NCBI GenBank assembly: GCA_026686845.1
Contig: JAIVEN010000010.1
Coordinates: forward strand, 35,686,001-35,750,000
Length of the DNA: 64,000 nt
Source: Adenanthera pavonina
Lineage: Eukaryota; Streptophyta; Magnoliopsida; Fabales; Fabaceae
Direction of reading: 5' to 3'
Below the pieces are notes generated by a model that worked only from the letters and a program-made list of their open reading frames with translations, was not told where the DNA came from and did no database searches. A program made the translations under genes and the position numbers. Position 1 is the stretch's first letter. Every line of letters begins with the position of its first letter. This document shows positions 1-11,760 of this stretch, piece by piece.

Positions 1-1163
1 ATATGTCAAAGTTCATCTGAAAGTAAAGTTTAAAAAGAGTCCAAAATTAATCCTCTGGCAAACAAACTTTGATTTTGAAAATTCAAATTTTAGAAACAAT
101 GCTTGCAAGTCTGTTTTGATAATCTGTTGACATATGAATGCTGATATATAGAAATTTGAACTAAATCTGATAAGAGCTCTATCTAACAGAAAAACTTTGA
201 ATCTTGAAAATTTGAATTTTGAAAAGATGAACTATTGTGCCTTATTGAGTTAGCCACTGACAGACGAATTTTGGACACCAAAATTCGAACTTCGAAGGTA
301 CTGTGGCAATATGGAACAACTGTTCACATTTATAAGAAGAACTTTAACTTGAAAATTTGTATGTTCCAACACAGAAATATTTTTCAATGATGAAAATTTG
401 AACTTTACTTCATAACAGATGAACTTTGAAGTTCAACATTGAAGTCTTTAGCTTTCGGTCTCTGCAAAATTCGTCTGTTGATCAACCAAAATTCAAACTT
501 TGAGTGTCAGAAGTATTAAATGCGGTTGGTAAACAGATAGTTTTTTAGAGTAACCGTTGGGTAACATCTCTAACGGTTAGATTTTGTCTCTAACGTATAG
601 TTAAGACATAAATCTATAAATAGAACTTCATTTGAAGGTGTGGGTAACGATTTAATATTTCATATATTGAAACTCTGCCAAATTCTTAAATCAAAATATC
701 TTACTCTCACATACTTCATTCTTTGTACTTCAACTTTCATATACACTCTAAATCAGAAAGCTTATTCTTTGTAGCTAATCTTATTTTCATCTGGAAGAGA
801 GATTTTCTTGTGAGGGAATATCACAAGAGATTTGGGAAGTACTTAGTTAGAGTGCATAAAGTGAGATTGTAAACTCTAAGAACAGTGCATCAAAGTTGTA
901 TTTGATAATTGCAAGAAGCCTATCAAATTCTTGCAAGATAGTGAAAAATCTAAAGTAGTTACTTGGGTACTGAATGTAGGTCAAGATAGAGAGACCGAAC
1001 CAGGATAAACATATGTGTCTTCCCTTCTCTTTTACTGCTTTTACATTGCTATTCATTTACACTCTATTTTACTGTCTCTTTTGTCTTCATCACACTTTTG
1101 ACTTTTATAGAAAATTTTAATCTTCCCAATTTACTCCCTCTTGGGAAGTTAGCATATCTAACA
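1..1163 (+). repeat. 5' LTR (partial)
   Basis: Aligns along its whole length with 10069-11242. It ends in ...TAACA directly before the primer-binding site. It holds a TATA box and several copies of the word CAGACGAA or its reverse complement. The start is cut by the window edge. Confidence 0.93.
615..622 (+). promoter_or_regulatory. TATA box of the 5' LTR
   Basis: TATAAATA lies in the middle of the LTR and is identical in the 3' LTR at 10690-10697. It fits the core promoter that would start the genomic RNA. Inferred from position and conservation only. Confidence 0.6.
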
Positions 1164-1165
1164 AG

Positions 1166-1177
1166 TGGTATCAGAGC
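1166..1177 (+). other. Primer-binding site for initiator Met tRNA
   Basis: TGGTATCAGAGC starts two bases after the LTR terminus. It is the standard complement of the 3' end of plant initiator methionine tRNA, used by most plant Copia elements to prime minus-strand DNA. Confidence 0.95.
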
Positions 1178-1218
1178 CCGGATTCCCAAACAAAGGATCT
1201 AACAGTTTGAGAAATTGA

Positions 1219-2979
1219 ATGGCCAGCTTTGGAGAAAGTATACTACCTAAGGGAAACAACACAAACAGACCATCTGGCTTTGGTGAAGAACACTATGAAT
1301 ACTGGAAGATGAGAATGCAGATTTATCTCCAGTCCATTAATCTAGACATCTGGTCTGTCATCCAGAAGGGAGATTTTGTCCCAATGAAACTGCAGGATGA
1401 TGGAAAATACAAGGAGAAGCCAGAGAATGAGTGGAATGAGGAAGATAGGAGAAGAGTCTTGCTTAACTTTAAGGCAAAACACTGTTTGGTCAGTGCATTA
1501 AACCAAGACCAATTCTACATAGTGTCACAATGTTCCACAGTCAAGGGTATGTGGGACACTTTAGAAATCGCTCATGAAGAAACTAGTGAAGTAAGAGAAA
1601 ACAAATTGAACACCTGCATTGGTGAATACGAAAGCTTCAGAATGGTGGAAGGTGAAAGCATCAAAGAGTTACAAAAGAGATTCATCCTTATTGTGAATCA
1701 ATTGAAGAGTCTTGGTAAGGAGTACACTCAGTCAGAAAAGGTAAGAAAAATTCTTAGAGCTCTTTCTCTGGAGTGGCAATCCAAAGTAACAACAATAGAG
1801 GAAGCCAGAGGAGAATCAATGGCATTTGTCACAGCCCTCTTCAGTAGCCTTGAAGAATATGAGGGAAAGATAAAAGTTCTTAAGGAAGTAAGATAAGACA
1901 GAAAAAAGAAGGGTCTTGCTCTAAAAACTAATGAAGAGAAAGAAGAAGAATCTGATGATGGAGATGAATTAGATGAAGAAACTCTGGCTATGATGGTCAG
2001 AAAATTCAGAAGGTTTTACAACAAGAAAAAGAACAAAAGATTCTTTAAGAAAGGAGCAACTGGAGACAATAAGAAAGAAAGAAAAGAGCCTGTCACTTGC
2101 TACGAATACAAGAAGCAAGGGCACATCAAATGAGATTGTCCACAATTCTTAAAGAAGTAAGAGAAAGAAAGGAAAGCTGCTGACAAGAGCAAGAAGAAGA
2201 GGGCATACATCTCATCAATTTGGGGCAACAACTTAGATGAAGAAGAAGATGATGAAGATGAAATTGCCAATGTTTGCTTGATGGCACTTGCATCGGAAGA
2301 AACTCAAAATCCATCCAACAATGATCATGAAGAGGAGATATATGAATATGAACCTTCCTATTCTGAATTACTAGATGCATTTCATGAACTGCATGATGAA
2401 TTTATTAAGACAGCTAAAGAACTGAGATAGACTAAGAAAAAGATTAATAAGTTAGAATCTCAGTGCAATATTTCTGACCTTACATTTCTGCATAAAATTG
2501 AATCTGCTTACTGTGTATCATGTATTAAATTAAAGCAAACTAATGACTATCTACTGAAAGGCATGGCTAGATTTACTAAGAGTAAAGATATGTTTGCTTT
2601 AACGGGAAGTCAGAGAATCACACAAGGAAAAGCTAGACTTGGTTATGATCCTTGTGCAGTAAAAGAAAGGATTAAAAAGAAAAATCAAAATCTGTATATG
2701 AGACATTTTGTGCATGCTAATGGGCATAAAAAGAAAGATCATATTTCAAATCACATTGAATCCTATGATCAACCAAAATACGTGAAACAAAAATATTATT
2801 TGCATTGCTTTCTTTCTGCATCACAATCTAGTAGCCCTTTCACCACCTGTCACTTCTATAGTAAGAAGGGACACATTTCCAGTTCATGTGCATTGAAGAA
2901 AAATGGACTTGACAGGAAGGTGAAATGGGTTCTCAAAGGTACATTTATATCTAGGGAAAATGACACTGACAGAAAATGA
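1219..2979 (+). pseudogene. gag: gag polyprotein (UBN2/DUF4219 type), interrupted
   Basis: The first 225 codons are open and show the plant copia Gag fold (opening MASFGESI, an EHYEYWKMRM motif, helical core). The same frame runs on to 2979 but meets stops at 1894, 2131, 2158 and 2428. Two CCHC zinc knuckles remain recognisable, at 2098-2139 and about 2848-2889, but in both the second cysteine is tyrosine (C-x2-Y-x4-H-x4-C), and the first also contains the 2131 stop. Acidic and lysine-rich linkers lie between. Gag would form the particle and package RNA; this copy cannot make a full product. The start at 1219 is the first ATG after the primer site and fits the family N-terminus. Confidence 0.88.
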
Positions 2980-3056
2980 TCCAAGCAAATTTGGGTACCT
3001 AAAAAGAAATTCTAAACATTGTTTCGCATATTTGTCTTAGAGCAAGAAAGAGCAAC

Positions 3057-3613
3057 AAATGGTATATGGACAGTACTTGCTCAAGTCATATGACTGGTGA
3101 TAAGGAGAAGTTCATCACCCTTAGAGACAAAAAGGGAGGAAAATGATCTTTGGAGGTGATCAATATGGCAAAATTATTGGTATTGGCATTGTGGGCAAGA
3201 ATCCTAAAACATCTATTGAAGAGGTGCTATTTGTAATTAGCCTTAATCACAATCTGCTAAGTGTAAGTCAGACATGTGACAAAGGAAACTGGATGTTGTT
3301 TGACTCAAAGTTTTGCCTGGTCATCCGAAAAAGTAATCACAAAGTTATTCTCAAGGCTCAAAGGGATGGTAACTGCTATACTATTGATCTTGATGAACTT
3401 CTTTCCTTAGATTCTGTCTGTTTAATTAGTCAGGATAATGATAGTTGGCTGTGGTATAGAAGATTAGCACATGTTAACATGAACCAACTGTCAAAACTGG
3501 TTAAGAATGAGTTAGTCACTGGCTTACCAAAAATTTCTTTTGAAAAGACAAAGAATGTGATGCATGCCTTAAAGGAAAACAAACTAAATCATCTTTTAAA
3601 TCTAAAAATGTAG
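3057..3613 (+). pseudogene. pol: protease and GAG-pre-integrase segment
   Basis: At 3060 the reading begins WYMDSTCSSHMTGD, the copia aspartic protease region; the catalytic triplet normally D-S/T-G/A reads DST. A one-base shift near 3141 moves the frame to that starting at 3143. This runs to 3613 and includes the GAG-pre-integrase region (WLWYRRLAHVNMNQL). The first histidine of the integrase HHCC zinc site is tyrosine and the cysteine pair is lost, so both protease and zinc site look inactive. The frame closes with TAG at 3611-3613. Confidence 0.8.
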
Positions 3614-3618
3614 TCACC

Positions 3619-4661
3619 ATATCTAGACCACTGCAACTATTACATATGGATCTGATTAGCTTATCTAGAGTAAAAAGCATTAATGAAAATTTGTATGTTT
3701 TTGTGATTGTGGACGATTACTCTAGATTTACCTGGACCTTGTTCCTTTCTTCCAAAAGTGAAACATTTGATGCATTTGTAATCTTGGCTAAGAAAGTACA
3801 AATGAGAAGGGTATTTCTATTGTGTCTATTAGGTCTGACCATGGAGGAGAGTTTGAAAATTCATGCTTTCTGGAGTACTGTGATGAACATGGAATTGATC
3901 ACAACTTCTCAGCTCCAAGAACTCCTCAGTAGAATGGAGTGGTGGAAAGGAAGAACAGAACAATTGGAGAAATGGCAAGAACAATGCTGAATGAAAAGGA
4001 ACTCTCTCAAGTATTCTGGGCTGATGCAATAAACACAGTAAGTTACATCATTAATAGAGTTTACATCAAACCAATTCCCAGGAAGACTCCTTATGAGCTG
4101 CACAAAGGAAGGAAGCCAAACCTTTCACATCCATATGTGTTCGACTGTAAATGTTTCATCCACAATAATGGAGAGGAGAATATGGGTAAGTTTGACACCA
4201 AATCTAATGAAAGTATATTTTTAGGCTATTCTAGTATAAGTAAAGCATATGGAGTTTTCAATAAAAAGACTAAATTTGTAGAAGAATCTGTGTATGTTGT
4301 ATTTATTGAAAATGAAACAGTTTCCAAGCATGTCATTGATAAAGATGATCTCATTTCGAATTTTAAGAACTTAGACCTTTCTGAAGTAGATAAAATTAAC
4401 CCTGCAAAAATATTTGATTCTATTAACATAGAGGAAGATATTCAGGAGAAAAACCCTGAGGATGAGATTAATGAAGAAATATCTCAAGAACTCACTAGAG
4501 CTTGGAGATATCAAAGAAATTATCTTGTTGATCAAGTGATTGGGGATATTCAAGAGAGGGTTAAAACCAGAAAACAACTAAGGGATCATATGATCAACTG
4601 TACTTTCATTTCTCAAATTGAACCTAAGTATGCTGAAGAAGCCTTAACTGATGAATACTGA
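3619..4661 (+). pseudogene. pol: integrase core
   Basis: The segment begins with the MDLI motif (first catalytic Asp near 3646) followed by VFVIVDDYSRF, the rve integrase core. A frameshift near 3800 moves the second catalytic region (SDHGGEFE) into the frame that continues to 4661. A TAG at 3930-3932 falls just before NGVVERKN, the helix with the catalytic Glu. The C-terminal part (RKTPYELHKGRKPN, FLGYSS) is typical of copia integrase. It would join element cDNA to host DNA. One frameshift and one internal stop break it; the frame ends in TGA at 4659. Confidence 0.85.
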
Positions 4662-6121
4662 ATTCTGGCAATGCAAGATGAATTAAATCAGTTTGAAAGA
4701 AATCAAGTTTGAGATTTAATGCCTAGACCTAGAAATCACCCTATCATTGGCACTAAATGGGTCTTTAGAAATAAACTTAATGAATCAGGAACAATAATAA
4801 GAAGTAAAGCAAAACTGGTTGCCAAAGAATATAATCAAGAAGAAGGTATTGATTTTGAGGAGACCTTTGCTCCAATTGCAAGATTAAAAGCAATTAGAAT
4901 CCTGTTAGCCTATACATGCATGAAAAACATAATGTTATATCAAATGGATGTGAAAAGTGCTTTTCTGAATGGATATATCATGGAAGAAGCTTATGTAGAC
5001 CAACCTCCAGGCTTTGAGGACTCTACAAAACCAAACCATGACTAAAGACAGCTCTTTATGATTTAAAACAAGCTCCTAGAGCATGATATGAAAGGCCAAG
5101 CAATTTTCTAACTGAGAAGGGGTTCAATAGGGGAAAAGTAGATATATTCACTAAGAAAGAGAACAAAGATTTACTTGTTGTTCAAATTTATGTTGATAAT
5201 ATTATATTTGGGGCTACTAATGAATCTCTTTGCAAGAATTTCTCTAAGCTAATGCAGGGTGAATTCAAAATGTTAATGATGGGTGAGCTTAACTTCTTCG
5301 TTGGACTGCAAATTAAGCAATGTGTTGATGGTATCTTCCTTAACCAATCAAAATATTTGAAAGAGTTGTTGAAAAAATTTGGCATGGAAAAAGTCAAGCC
5401 AGTGGGAACTCCTATGGCTACTGCAACTAAGTTTGATATGGATGAAGGAAGAAAAACTTTTGACATAACCTAATACAGAAGAATAATTGGATCTCTGCTA
5501 TACCTAACAGCTAGCAGACCTGACATCATGTTTAATATCTATATATGTGCAAGGTTTCAATCATGTCTCAAAGAAACCTATGCAACTGCTGTAAAATACA
5601 TCTTCAGATATCTAATTGGAACATCACAGATGGGTCATTGGTACCCAAAGGCCAATGGAGAAGATCTCATTAAATACACTGATACTGACTTTGCTGGATC
5701 CAAAACTGACAGAAAAAGCACAAGTGGAACATGTCAGTTCCTTGGAGGATCCTTGGTGTCATGGTTCAGTAAGAAGCAAAATAGTGTGGCTCTATCCACA
5801 GCAGAAGCTGAATATGTTGCAGCTTGTAGCTGTTGTGCCCAAGTCATTTGCATGAAGCAGCAGTTTGAAGATCTTGAGATTGAGATGAAGGAAATACTAA
5901 TAATGTGTGATAACCAAAGTGCTATCAATATCACAAAGAATCCTGTCATGCATTCAAGAATAAAGTATATTGAAGTTAGGCATCACTTTATAAGGGACCA
6001 TATTCTAAAAAGAGAAATCAGATTAGAATACATCCCTACCGAGGATCAAGTTGCTAACATTCTGACAAAGCCCTTTCTAGAAATAGACATTGTAAAATCA
6101 GGAGAGAATTGGATATGGTAA
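4662..6121 (+). pseudogene. pol: reverse transcriptase and RNase H
   Basis: RVT_2 reverse transcriptase: GTKWVFRNKLNESG, ARLKAIRILLA and QMDVKSAFLNG are clear. TGA at 4659 and 4710, a frameshift near 5040, TGA at 5084 and TAA at 5471 interrupt it. The catalytic YVDD box reads YVDN at 5189-5200, which removes a metal-binding aspartate. RNase H follows from about 5640 (YTDTDFAGSKTDRKSTSG, STAEAEYVAA, CDNQSAI) and is open from 5528 to 6121. The three open TGA codons stand where the family has tryptophan. The domain order integrase then RT defines Copia. Confidence 0.88.
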
Positions 6122-7113
6122 ATCCCAATAAACTGTAAGTGTGTCCCTATATCTATCTAAATTAAAGTTTCTAACATTGAATCAATCCTCACTTTAGCAT
6201 TGAAGTGTGTTTGACATGAGTTGTAGGTGCTTCTTACAAGTTCAAATGATAATAGAACCATATAATGGAGCTGATCTAGAAGTCAAAATCAAAAGATGAG
6301 AAAGAAAGCCATAAATCTGAGGATCTATATTTGTTCTGTAAGTTTAGAAAGTTGAAATTTGCATTTTAGATGTTTATTAGACGAATTTACATGATTAAAC
6401 TGTGTTTTTGAAAAGTTAACATGCTTAACATTCAAATTTGAATGCCTATCAGACGAATTTCAGTTGGCTGCACACTGTAACAGCCCTGAAACATCTGTTG
6501 AACAACAGAAATTCAAATTTTCAAAAATGAAATATAAATACTATCTCTGTTCAACATGACTAATATATGAATTTTCATTTCTCAAAATACGCATGTTGAA
6601 AAGTTCTTTACAAAATGTTGAAATTTGAATTCTGGAATTAATTTTTCATCTATAACATGTTCACTTTATTGGTTCTCTGAAAGATGAATTTTCATAAGTA
6701 AAATTCTTCTATTGCTTATTTTGTTCATGATTGCTTATTGCTTGGTTCTTTCGAAGTTTGAACTTTGTTGAAGCAAAGTTCGTCTGTTCGCATGTTGTTT
6801 TCAGAACCAAGCCTCTGTCAGACAAATTTCCAGATAAACATTCATCTGTTAGTAAGCCTTACTGAATGGATTAACTTGTAACTACTCGAAGTTCAAATTT
6901 TGACCTCTCAAAATTTGTCTGTTCAGTGGTTACATACGTTAAAATTGAAGGTCATTCTTTGAACAGACGCAACCCTATTCATCTCTCTCTCAAGTCTGTT
7001 CAAATTCTCTCTTTAATTCCCATTAACTCCGTTGTGAATCATCATTCTTCACCGATTAAACTTCTTTTCGCATCTTATAAACCAATTCTCAACATCTTTC
7101 TGAATCATTTCTC
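6122..7113 (+). other. Spacer between pol and the third ORF, rich in a repeated motif
   Basis: No coding signal. The stretch is built of AT-rich phrases around CAGACGAATTT, AAATTTGAA and their complements (for example at 6379, 6450, 6779 and 6910), also found in the LTRs. SIRE elements usually have such a spacer, where a subgenomic promoter or splice acceptor for ORF3 would lie; I see no convincing site. Confidence 0.6.
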
Positions 7114-7120
7114 TATGAAA

Positions 7121-9323
7121 ATGGCGAGAGTAAAAAATTCAGAAGTTGGAAATGGAGAGTCACGGACAAAGAGGCCTGTAAAATACCAATATGCCTCCAA
7201 GGAGAGTGAAACTCAGAAAACAAAAGGCGAATCTAGCAAGGCAACACCCTCCAAAAGGCAGAAAACTACTCCAAGAGTAAACTCGAAGAAATCTGCACTC
7301 TCTCCTTCTAAGAAAGCAGAGCCTACTATTCATACCACTCCTCTCACTGCTGCTTCTTCTTCCTCCTCTAGCACTGAATCTGGAGAATATCTACTGACCT
7401 CACTACCATTGTGGAGCAATGCTCATATTCTTAGAGAATACACTACCAAATTTGTCAGCAAAAAGATAATCAAGCCTCAATGAGTAAATTTGGAAGAATT
7501 CTTGGTTTATAACAACTTTGATGCTGGGTTTTGGATGATACGATACAAAAATTTATTAGAAATACTGGAAAGGTATGATGATGAGGTAGTCAAAACCTGG
7601 TATACCTCTCTGAAATTCAACATCAAGAAGAAGAAATGGGAAGTAAATATGAGATCAAGGACCATCTGGTTAACAGATGAAACCTTTAATGAGGTTTTAG
7701 AAATTCCAGGGTAAGATGGTATGAAGATTGACATTACATCCTCAAAGTATATGGATGAGGCTGAAACCACTAATGAAGAAGAAGGGCCTTTTCTGAACTA
7801 CAAGGAAAGCATAATTCTGAACATTCTGTTGAGAAGAAAAGAAAACAGGCCACCTCTAAGCTTGCTGAAGCCTATTGACCTCAGTGCTTAAGTCAGAATC
7901 CTGCACTATATTGTGTCCAGGATTATCTTCAACAAAGGAGGTAGTTTTAATATGATTACAAGGGCTGAAACACATGTGATGACATCTATCATGCGTGGGA
8001 AGCTTATCAACATGGGACACATTATCCTCCAACACATGATCAAGGCAAGAGATCAGAGGAAAGATTTTACCCTTCCCTATACAGCAATAATCTCCAAAAT
8101 ACTTCAGTATGCCTGAATCCAACATCTTGAGAAAGGAAAAGGGAAGCCTATTAAAATCTTCAAAGAAGAAGAACTGCAAAAGATGGGAATAGAGAAAAAA
8201 GATAGAAGATGGATTGGAAAGGGAGCTGGAAAGACTGAAGACCTTTTCTTTGATGAAGAAGCCTCCCAACAGCAAGAAGGAACCTCTGAGGCTGCTTCAA
8301 AATCCATACCTCAGCCTTCTTAGCCCGTTCCATCTCCATCTCAGCCTACTCAAGTTTAAGTACCATCCACTCCATGTACTTGAGTAAAGCCAACCAAGAT
8401 CACTGAGTTGTATGACAGTCTGTCTGCACTCATACTTAGCATCAGAGATGAGCAAAATGCCAAGTTTGCTCATCTACAAGATCAGATACATCAGTTGGCA
8501 AAGAATATAAAAGTGGTTGTTGATGCATATGAAGATATCAGGAGTGTCATTCCCTCCACATCAGCTCCACCTCAGCTAGGATTTTCTGAGCCTATTATGT
8601 CTCCTACACCTGAGCCTCCAAGTCCTTTCATGCTAGCCTCCCCTGAACCTAATGATGTTATACATGATATTAAGGTTGCTGGCACCTTGGCAACCCTACA
8701 GGCCTTTAGTAATGAGGCAAGCCCTGGTCTTCCCTTGGACTATAGAATGGAGGAAGAGGCATCTTTGGAACCAAGCTCCCATGAGCTCATTCCTGAAGTT
8801 GCTCAGGATTCAATTCTCTTATCCCAAATCTGAGCAAGTTGAGAAACTGGTGGCAGCCATCACCACCTCACCATTCATGCAAGCTGCTCTAAATAAAGAG
8901 AGAAGTATTGTGCCTTATGTTGATCTAGAGACTATTGCTCATAATGCTCTCCTACAAGCCCAAACACTAAGGCTTGAGGAAATGTTTCGTTCTCCTGCTC
9001 CTCCTCCCTCATCTCTCTCTGCGTAAGGTCTCTCAAAGGAACGAAAGGCTCAATTAGCTCTTTCTCGACAAGAAATGCAAGAGATTCTTAAGGTTTCTAA
9101 TGATGAGGATCCAAGCCCTGAAACTTATGTACCACTTCCAAAGCTTAATCCTGATCTGCCTTTTGTGCCTGTGTCTCTTAAGGCAATTCCAATATCTCAG
9201 ATCTCTTCTTCTGCTGACTTTGTATACCTTCCTGATGATGCCAAAAAGGGGGAGAAGTACAAGCAAACTGAAAAGACTGCAACAGATCCTTCTAGCAAGA
9301 AGTCCAAGTCCAAGAAGAAGTGA
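7121..9323 (+). pseudogene. Third ORF of SIRE element (env-like position, putative plant transposon protein domain)
   Basis: One frame from ATG 7121 (or 7115) runs to 8833 with stops at 7481, 7712, 7889, 8114, 8321, 8357 and 8381. After a frameshift near 8800-8830 it continues to 9323 with one more stop at 9024. The N-terminus is basic and Ser/Lys-rich. The middle (FLVYNNFDAGFWMIRY, WLTDETFNEVLEIPG, RDQRKDFTLPYTAIISKIL) resembles the 'putative plant transposon protein' domain. A coiled-coil-like helix follows at about 8408-8530, then a Pro/Ser-rich stretch and a Lys-rich end. No transmembrane segment was seen, so 'env-like' describes position, not function. Eight stops and a shift show it is dead here. 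Confidence 0.75.
9243..9256 (+). repeat. Second copy of the polypurine tract inside ORF3
   Basis: AAAAAGGGGGAGAA is identical over 14 bases to the polypurine tract at 9571-9584, and lies 328 bp upstream inside the Lys-rich end of ORF3. It could act as an extra plus-strand priming site or be coincidence of Lys-Gly coding. Confidence 0.55.
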
Positions 9324-9570
9324 TTAGATCTTAAGATAGATTGGTCCTTCTTGTATGTTGCTTTATGAATGATAAATCTTGTTTATGAAAGAATTTTGTA
9401 ATTACCATATCATATCTTTGTATTGAAACGTTGAATGAATTAATGAATCTCTCTATTTGATCTGATGTACTTGACATCTTATCTTTTGAATTATAATGCA
9501 TATGTTGAGGGGGAGCTTGTTGAAGCAAACACAAGTACTAATCCAGTTTGCAAGTTATTTTGTCATCATC

Positions 9571-9584
9571 AAAAAGGGGGAGAA
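9571..9584 (+). other. Polypurine tract
   Basis: AAAAAGGGGGAGAA abuts the TGTTGA start of the 3' LTR, the normal position of the RNase H-resistant primer for plus-strand synthesis. Confidence 0.9.
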
Positions 9585-11242
9585 TGTTGAATTAAGTGTT
9601 TTAATGATTCCATACCAATCATCTAGAGCTTGGAAAGAAGATATCAAAGGTGCATAGAAGATCTCAAATGGAGAAATCCAAGTAAAATCAGCACAAAATT
9701 CGATATAGGACTCTTGCTATGTTTAATTTGAGTAAAAGACTTTGAACTGCCAAAAGAATGTTTTTAGAAATATGATTCCATATTAATTCATGGAATACTT
9801 GAAAAACAACCACTAACAGACGAACTTTAAAGTGTTAAAATTGATCTATTGCTTTGAAAATTTGAACTTTGGCATCCAAAGTTCGAATTTCGAATTGAAA
9901 ATAAGTTAGTCAGAAAAGAGATTCTTCTGACAGATGAACTTTGAGTCCATAAATTTGAACTTTGAAATAAGTCTGATAAGAGCCTTATTTGACAGACGAA
10001 CTTTGGACTTTGAAAATTTGAATTTCAGGTAAAACACAAATCATGAAAAATGAAAAATTTGTCTGAGGATATGTCAAAGTTCATCTGAAAGTAAAGTTTG
10101 AAAAGAGTCCAAAATTAATCCTCTGGCAAACGAACTTTGATTTTGAAAATTCAAATTTTAGAAACAATGCTTGCAAGTCTGTTTTGATAATCTGTTGATA
10201 TATGAATGCTGATATTCAGAAATTTAAACTTTGAACTAAGTCTGATAAGAGCTCTATCTAACAGAAAAACTTTGAATCTTGAAAATTTGAATTTTGAAAA
10301 GATGAACTATTGTGCCTTATTGAGTTACCCACTGACAGACGAATTTTGGGCATCAAAATTCGAACTTCGAAGGCACCGTGGCAATATGGAACAACTGTTC
10401 ACACTTATAAGAAGAACTTTAACTATAAAATTCGTATGTTCCAACACAGAAATATTTTTCAATGATGAAAATTCAAAATTTACTTTATAACAGATGAACT
10501 TTGAAGTTCAACATTGAAGTCTTTAGCTTTCGGTCTCTGCAAAATTCGTCTGTTGATCAACCAAAATTCAAACTTTGAGTGTCGGAAGTATTAAATGCGG
10601 TTGGTAAACAGATAGTTTTTTAGAGTAACAGTTGGATAACATCTCTAACGGTTAGATCTTGTCTCTAACGTATAGTTAAGACATAAATCTATAAATAGAA
10701 CTTCATTTGAAGGTGTGGGTAACGATTTAACATTTCATATATTGAAACTCTGCCAAATTCTTAAGTCAAAATATCTTACTCTCACATACTTCATTCTTTG
10801 TACTTCAACTTTTATATACACTCTAAATCAGAGAGTTCATTCTTTGTAGTTAATCTTATTTTCATCTGGAAGAGAGATTTTCTTGTGAGGGAATATCACA
10901 AGAAATTTGGGAAGTACTTCGCTAGAATGCATAAAGTGAGATTGTAAGCTTTAAGAACACAGCATCAAAGTTATACCGCGATAATTGTAAGAAGCCCACC
11001 AAATTCTTGCAGGATAGTGGAAAATATCAAGTAGTTGCTTGGGCACTGGACGTAAGTCAAGATAAAGAGATCGAAGCAGGATAAATATCTGTGTCTTCCC
11101 TTCTCTTTTACTACTTTTACATTGTTATTATTCCTTTACACTCTGTTTTACTGTCTCTTTTGTCTTCATCACACTCGTAACTTTTACAGAAAATTTTAAT
11201 CTTCCCAATTCATCCCCTATTGGGAAGCAAGCATATCTAACA
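9585..11242 (+). repeat. 3' LTR (complete)
   Basis: The LTR runs 1658 bp from TGTTGA to ATCTAACA, with short inverted ends TGTT.../...AACA. It matches 1-1163 from position 10069 on. TATAAATA is at 10690-10697. Differences from the 5' copy are mostly transitions plus small indels, densest in the last 350 bp. Confidence 0.93.
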
Positions 11243-11760
11243 AAGATAACTCATGTTAGTTTCATGTGAATTTTTATATTGGAAGTGCGTCTGCTGAGTT
11301 TGAACAGATGTCTCATGTTTTCGCATAGTACTTCAAAATTTGAATTTTAGAAGTTGAAATTCATCTATTAGAAATATGTTCAACATGATATAAAAGTTCT
11401 TCTCTATAAAATTTGAATGTTGAACTACAAAATTTATTTGTCAAAGACATACTCTAATGAGACTCATAAGTTCTTATTTCAAAATTCACACTTTGAAGTA
11501 CAAAATTCATCTATCAAGGACAGTGATATAGAATTTACTTTGAACTTCACAAACATTCGAATTTTGACTAAACTTCATACGAATTGCGCACACTTTCACT
11601 AACTAAGTTTAGTTCAAAATTCAAATTTCAGAACCAAAATTTATTTATAAGAGAAGAAAACTCTATAACTTCAAATTTCACAAAGTAAAGTTCGAATTTT
11701 TCACAAAATAAACATAATTCAAATACAAAATTTGTCTATTAGCCAATATTTCTCAATTCT
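11243..11760. repeat. Remnant resembling SIRE spacer or LTR DNA
   Basis: The DNA beyond the 3' LTR goes on with the same vocabulary (AATTCAAATTT, TTCATCTATTAG, GCGTCTGCTG...GAACAGA), as in 6350-7000, but does not align as a further LTR. This suggests the element inserted into an older related element. Judged by eye. Confidence 0.45.

Larger units (their letters stand above)
1..11242 (+). mobile_element. Ty1-copia retrotransposon, SIRE/Maximus type, degenerate, 5' end outside window
   Basis: Seen: two long direct repeats (1-1163 and 9585-11242) flank a primer-binding site, gag, copia-order pol (protease, integrase, RT, RNase H), a spacer, a third ORF and a polypurine tract. Position 1 aligns with 10069 of the 3' LTR, so about 484 bp of the 5' LTR lie outside; the whole element would be about 11.7 kb. 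Known: long LTRs plus an extra ORF downstream of RNase H mark the SIRE/Maximus lineage of Copia. All ORFs carry stops or frameshifts, so it is non-autonomous now. A hand alignment gives about 75 differences between the LTRs over about 1163 bp, roughly 6 percent, so insertion is not very recent. The target duplication cannot be tested because the left flank is missing. Confidence 0.93.

Noticed and set aside
847..1056. Minus-strand frame within the 5' LTR
   Set aside because: It lies in LTR sequence, is not conserved in the 3' LTR, and has no family resemblance.
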